From: Victivallales bacterium
GTDB lineage: Bacteria; Verrucomicrobiota; Lentisphaeria; Victivallales; JAUVCU01
Assembly (NCBI GenBank): GCA_029934175.1
Contig: JAOZMT010000206.1
Location: forward strand, 1-5,148
Length of the DNA: 5,148 nt
Direction: 5' to 3'
The notes beneath the pieces are model-generated. The model saw only the letters and a list, made by a program, of their open reading frames with translations, had not been told where the DNA came from and did no database searches. Both the position numbers and the translations under genes were made by a program. Below are positions 5,136-5,148 of the stretch, in pieces. Positions within the stretch are counted from its first letter, which is position 1; every line of letters begins with the position of its first letter.

Positions 5136-5148
5136 GAAAATTGACTAT

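Overview
The window is an AT-rich bacterial chromosomal segment with four genes, all on the + strand. They are an integron-type tyrosine recombinase (457-1698), a cation:proton antiporter fused to a PTS EIIA domain (1976-4147), the small subunit of exodeoxyribonuclease VII (xseB, 4131-4379) and a small GT25-like glycosyltransferase (4401-5099). A signal-peptide-like N-terminus on the antiporter and a sugar transferase of the LPS type suggest a Gram-negative. The short hairpin repeats in the non-coding DNA (variable stem, conserved AGA/AGGA loop, TTACT or CTCCT tail) recall repeats I associate with Lentisphaerota/Verrucomicrobiota-type genomes. That taxonomic hint comes from memory, and I would not rely on it beyond 'possibly PVC superphylum'.

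Positions 1-456 hold no gene. The first ~220 bases carry four hairpin repeats of one structural family. Positions 286-432, just before the recombinase, carry a compact set of inverted and direct repeats built on the motif ATAT(T/C)ACAAAC. These look like protein-binding sites, either an attI-type recombination site or an operator for the recombinase gene. The recombinase has the complete IntI signature: all catalytic residues plus the IntI-specific insertion. It also has about 95 extra N-terminal residues. Positions 1699-1975 hold two more hairpin repeats, one on each strand, and then a plausible sigma70 promoter and ribosome binding site for the antiporter gene.

The antiporter, xseB and the glycosyltransferase are tightly packed (17-bp overlap, then a 21-bp gap) and probably form one transcript. 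Their functions are unrelated. The antiporter carries its own phosphorylatable EIIA domain, so monovalent-cation/proton exchange may be coupled to the state of the phosphotransferase system. No attC site or gene cassette is recognisable in the window. The integron integrase therefore appears solitary, or its cassettes lie to the left of position 1. A 41-bp element occurs in direct orientation on both sides of the integrase gene (103-143 and 1814-1854, 39/41 identical), so the integrase sits inside a 1,711-bp directly repeated interval.
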